This document shows, one piece after another, positions 6,560-6,650 of a stretch of DNA of 6,650 nucleotides (position 1 is the stretch's first letter; each line of letters begins with the position of its first letter). The notes below the pieces were generated by a model. The model did not search any database. It saw nothing but the letters and a program-made list of their open reading frames with translations, and was not told the DNA's origin. The DNA lies in assembly GCA_964355495.1 (NCBI GenBank), contig CAYHES010000141.1, forward strand, positions 1 to 6,650, written 5' to 3'. This DNA comes from UBA6901 sp964355495 (GTDB lineage: Bacteria > Pseudomonadota > Gammaproteobacteria > Acidiferrobacterales > UBA6901). The translations under genes and the position numbers were made by a program.

Positions 6560-6573
6560 TTCACAAAGGTAAA

Positions 6574-6592
6574 CCCCCGGCTCTGCCGGGGG
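6574..6592. terminator. GC-rich hairpin downstream of purF (weak terminator or REP-like repeat)
   Basis: CCCCCGG (6574-6580) and CCGGGGG (6586-6592) form a perfect 7-bp stem with loop CTCTG, 14 bases after the purF stop. No T-tract follows directly; the nearest run (T6, about 6628-6633) is too far away. It may protect the mRNA 3' end or be part of a dispersed palindrome. The flanks GGTAAAC and ACTCACAATGGTTTGACC look like the conserved arms seen around such intergenic repeats, which is an impression and not a database result. The rest of the window to 6650 holds no gene or clear signal that I can support. Confidence 0.5.
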
Positions 6593-6650
6593 ACTCACAA
6601 TGGTTTGACCGTTACCGCAGTCGAGATTTTTTCCCTCCCCCTAGTGAATG

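Overview
The window looks like the chromosome of a high-GC gammaproteobacterium. All genes lie on the + strand in the order trpB(3' end)-trpA-accD-folC-dedD-cvpA-purF. This conserved housekeeping neighbourhood is known from many Gammaproteobacteria. Product sequences and codon use (strong preference for G or C in third positions) agree throughout, and nothing suggests that the genes were recently acquired. I cannot name the genus. An environmental lineage of the Chromatiales or Acidiferrobacterales type is a guess from the gene order and the style of the repeats.

Positions 1-2229 form a tightly packed block. The tryptophan synthase beta gene (N-terminal half missing) overlaps trpA by one base (TGATG), and trpA overlaps accD by four bases (ATGA) behind a strong GGAGG. 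These genes make tryptophan from indole-glycerol phosphate and serine, and the carboxyltransferase beta subunit that commits acetyl-CoA to fatty acids. Positions 2230-2395 hold an imperfect palindrome built from short GCAAAG-type units, followed by the start region of folC.

Positions 2354/2396-4303 are one uninterrupted reading frame joining folC (folate polyglutamylation) to a DedD-like inner-membrane SPOR protein (cell division). These are normally two genes. The expected folC start has no ATG, GTG or TTG: an AGAGG ribosome-binding site is followed six bases later by ATA. The first in-frame ATG (2396) lies inside conserved protein sequence.

Positions 4304-4510 are taken up by a 187-bp element with 13-bp terminal inverted repeats. 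Inside it are two related, oppositely oriented palindromes, one of them expanded into a clean three-way junction. The element ends 13 bases before the GTG start of cvpA, which has no visible ribosome-binding site. cvpA (membrane protein) and purF (first step of purine synthesis) follow, and the window ends in a short gap with a GC-rich hairpin.

The protein-coding content is ordinary central metabolism, and I see no defence, mobile-gene or secondary-metabolite system. The points worth checking are the FolC-DedD fusion, the apparent ATA start of folC, and the different palindromic repeats that fill all three intergenic gaps.
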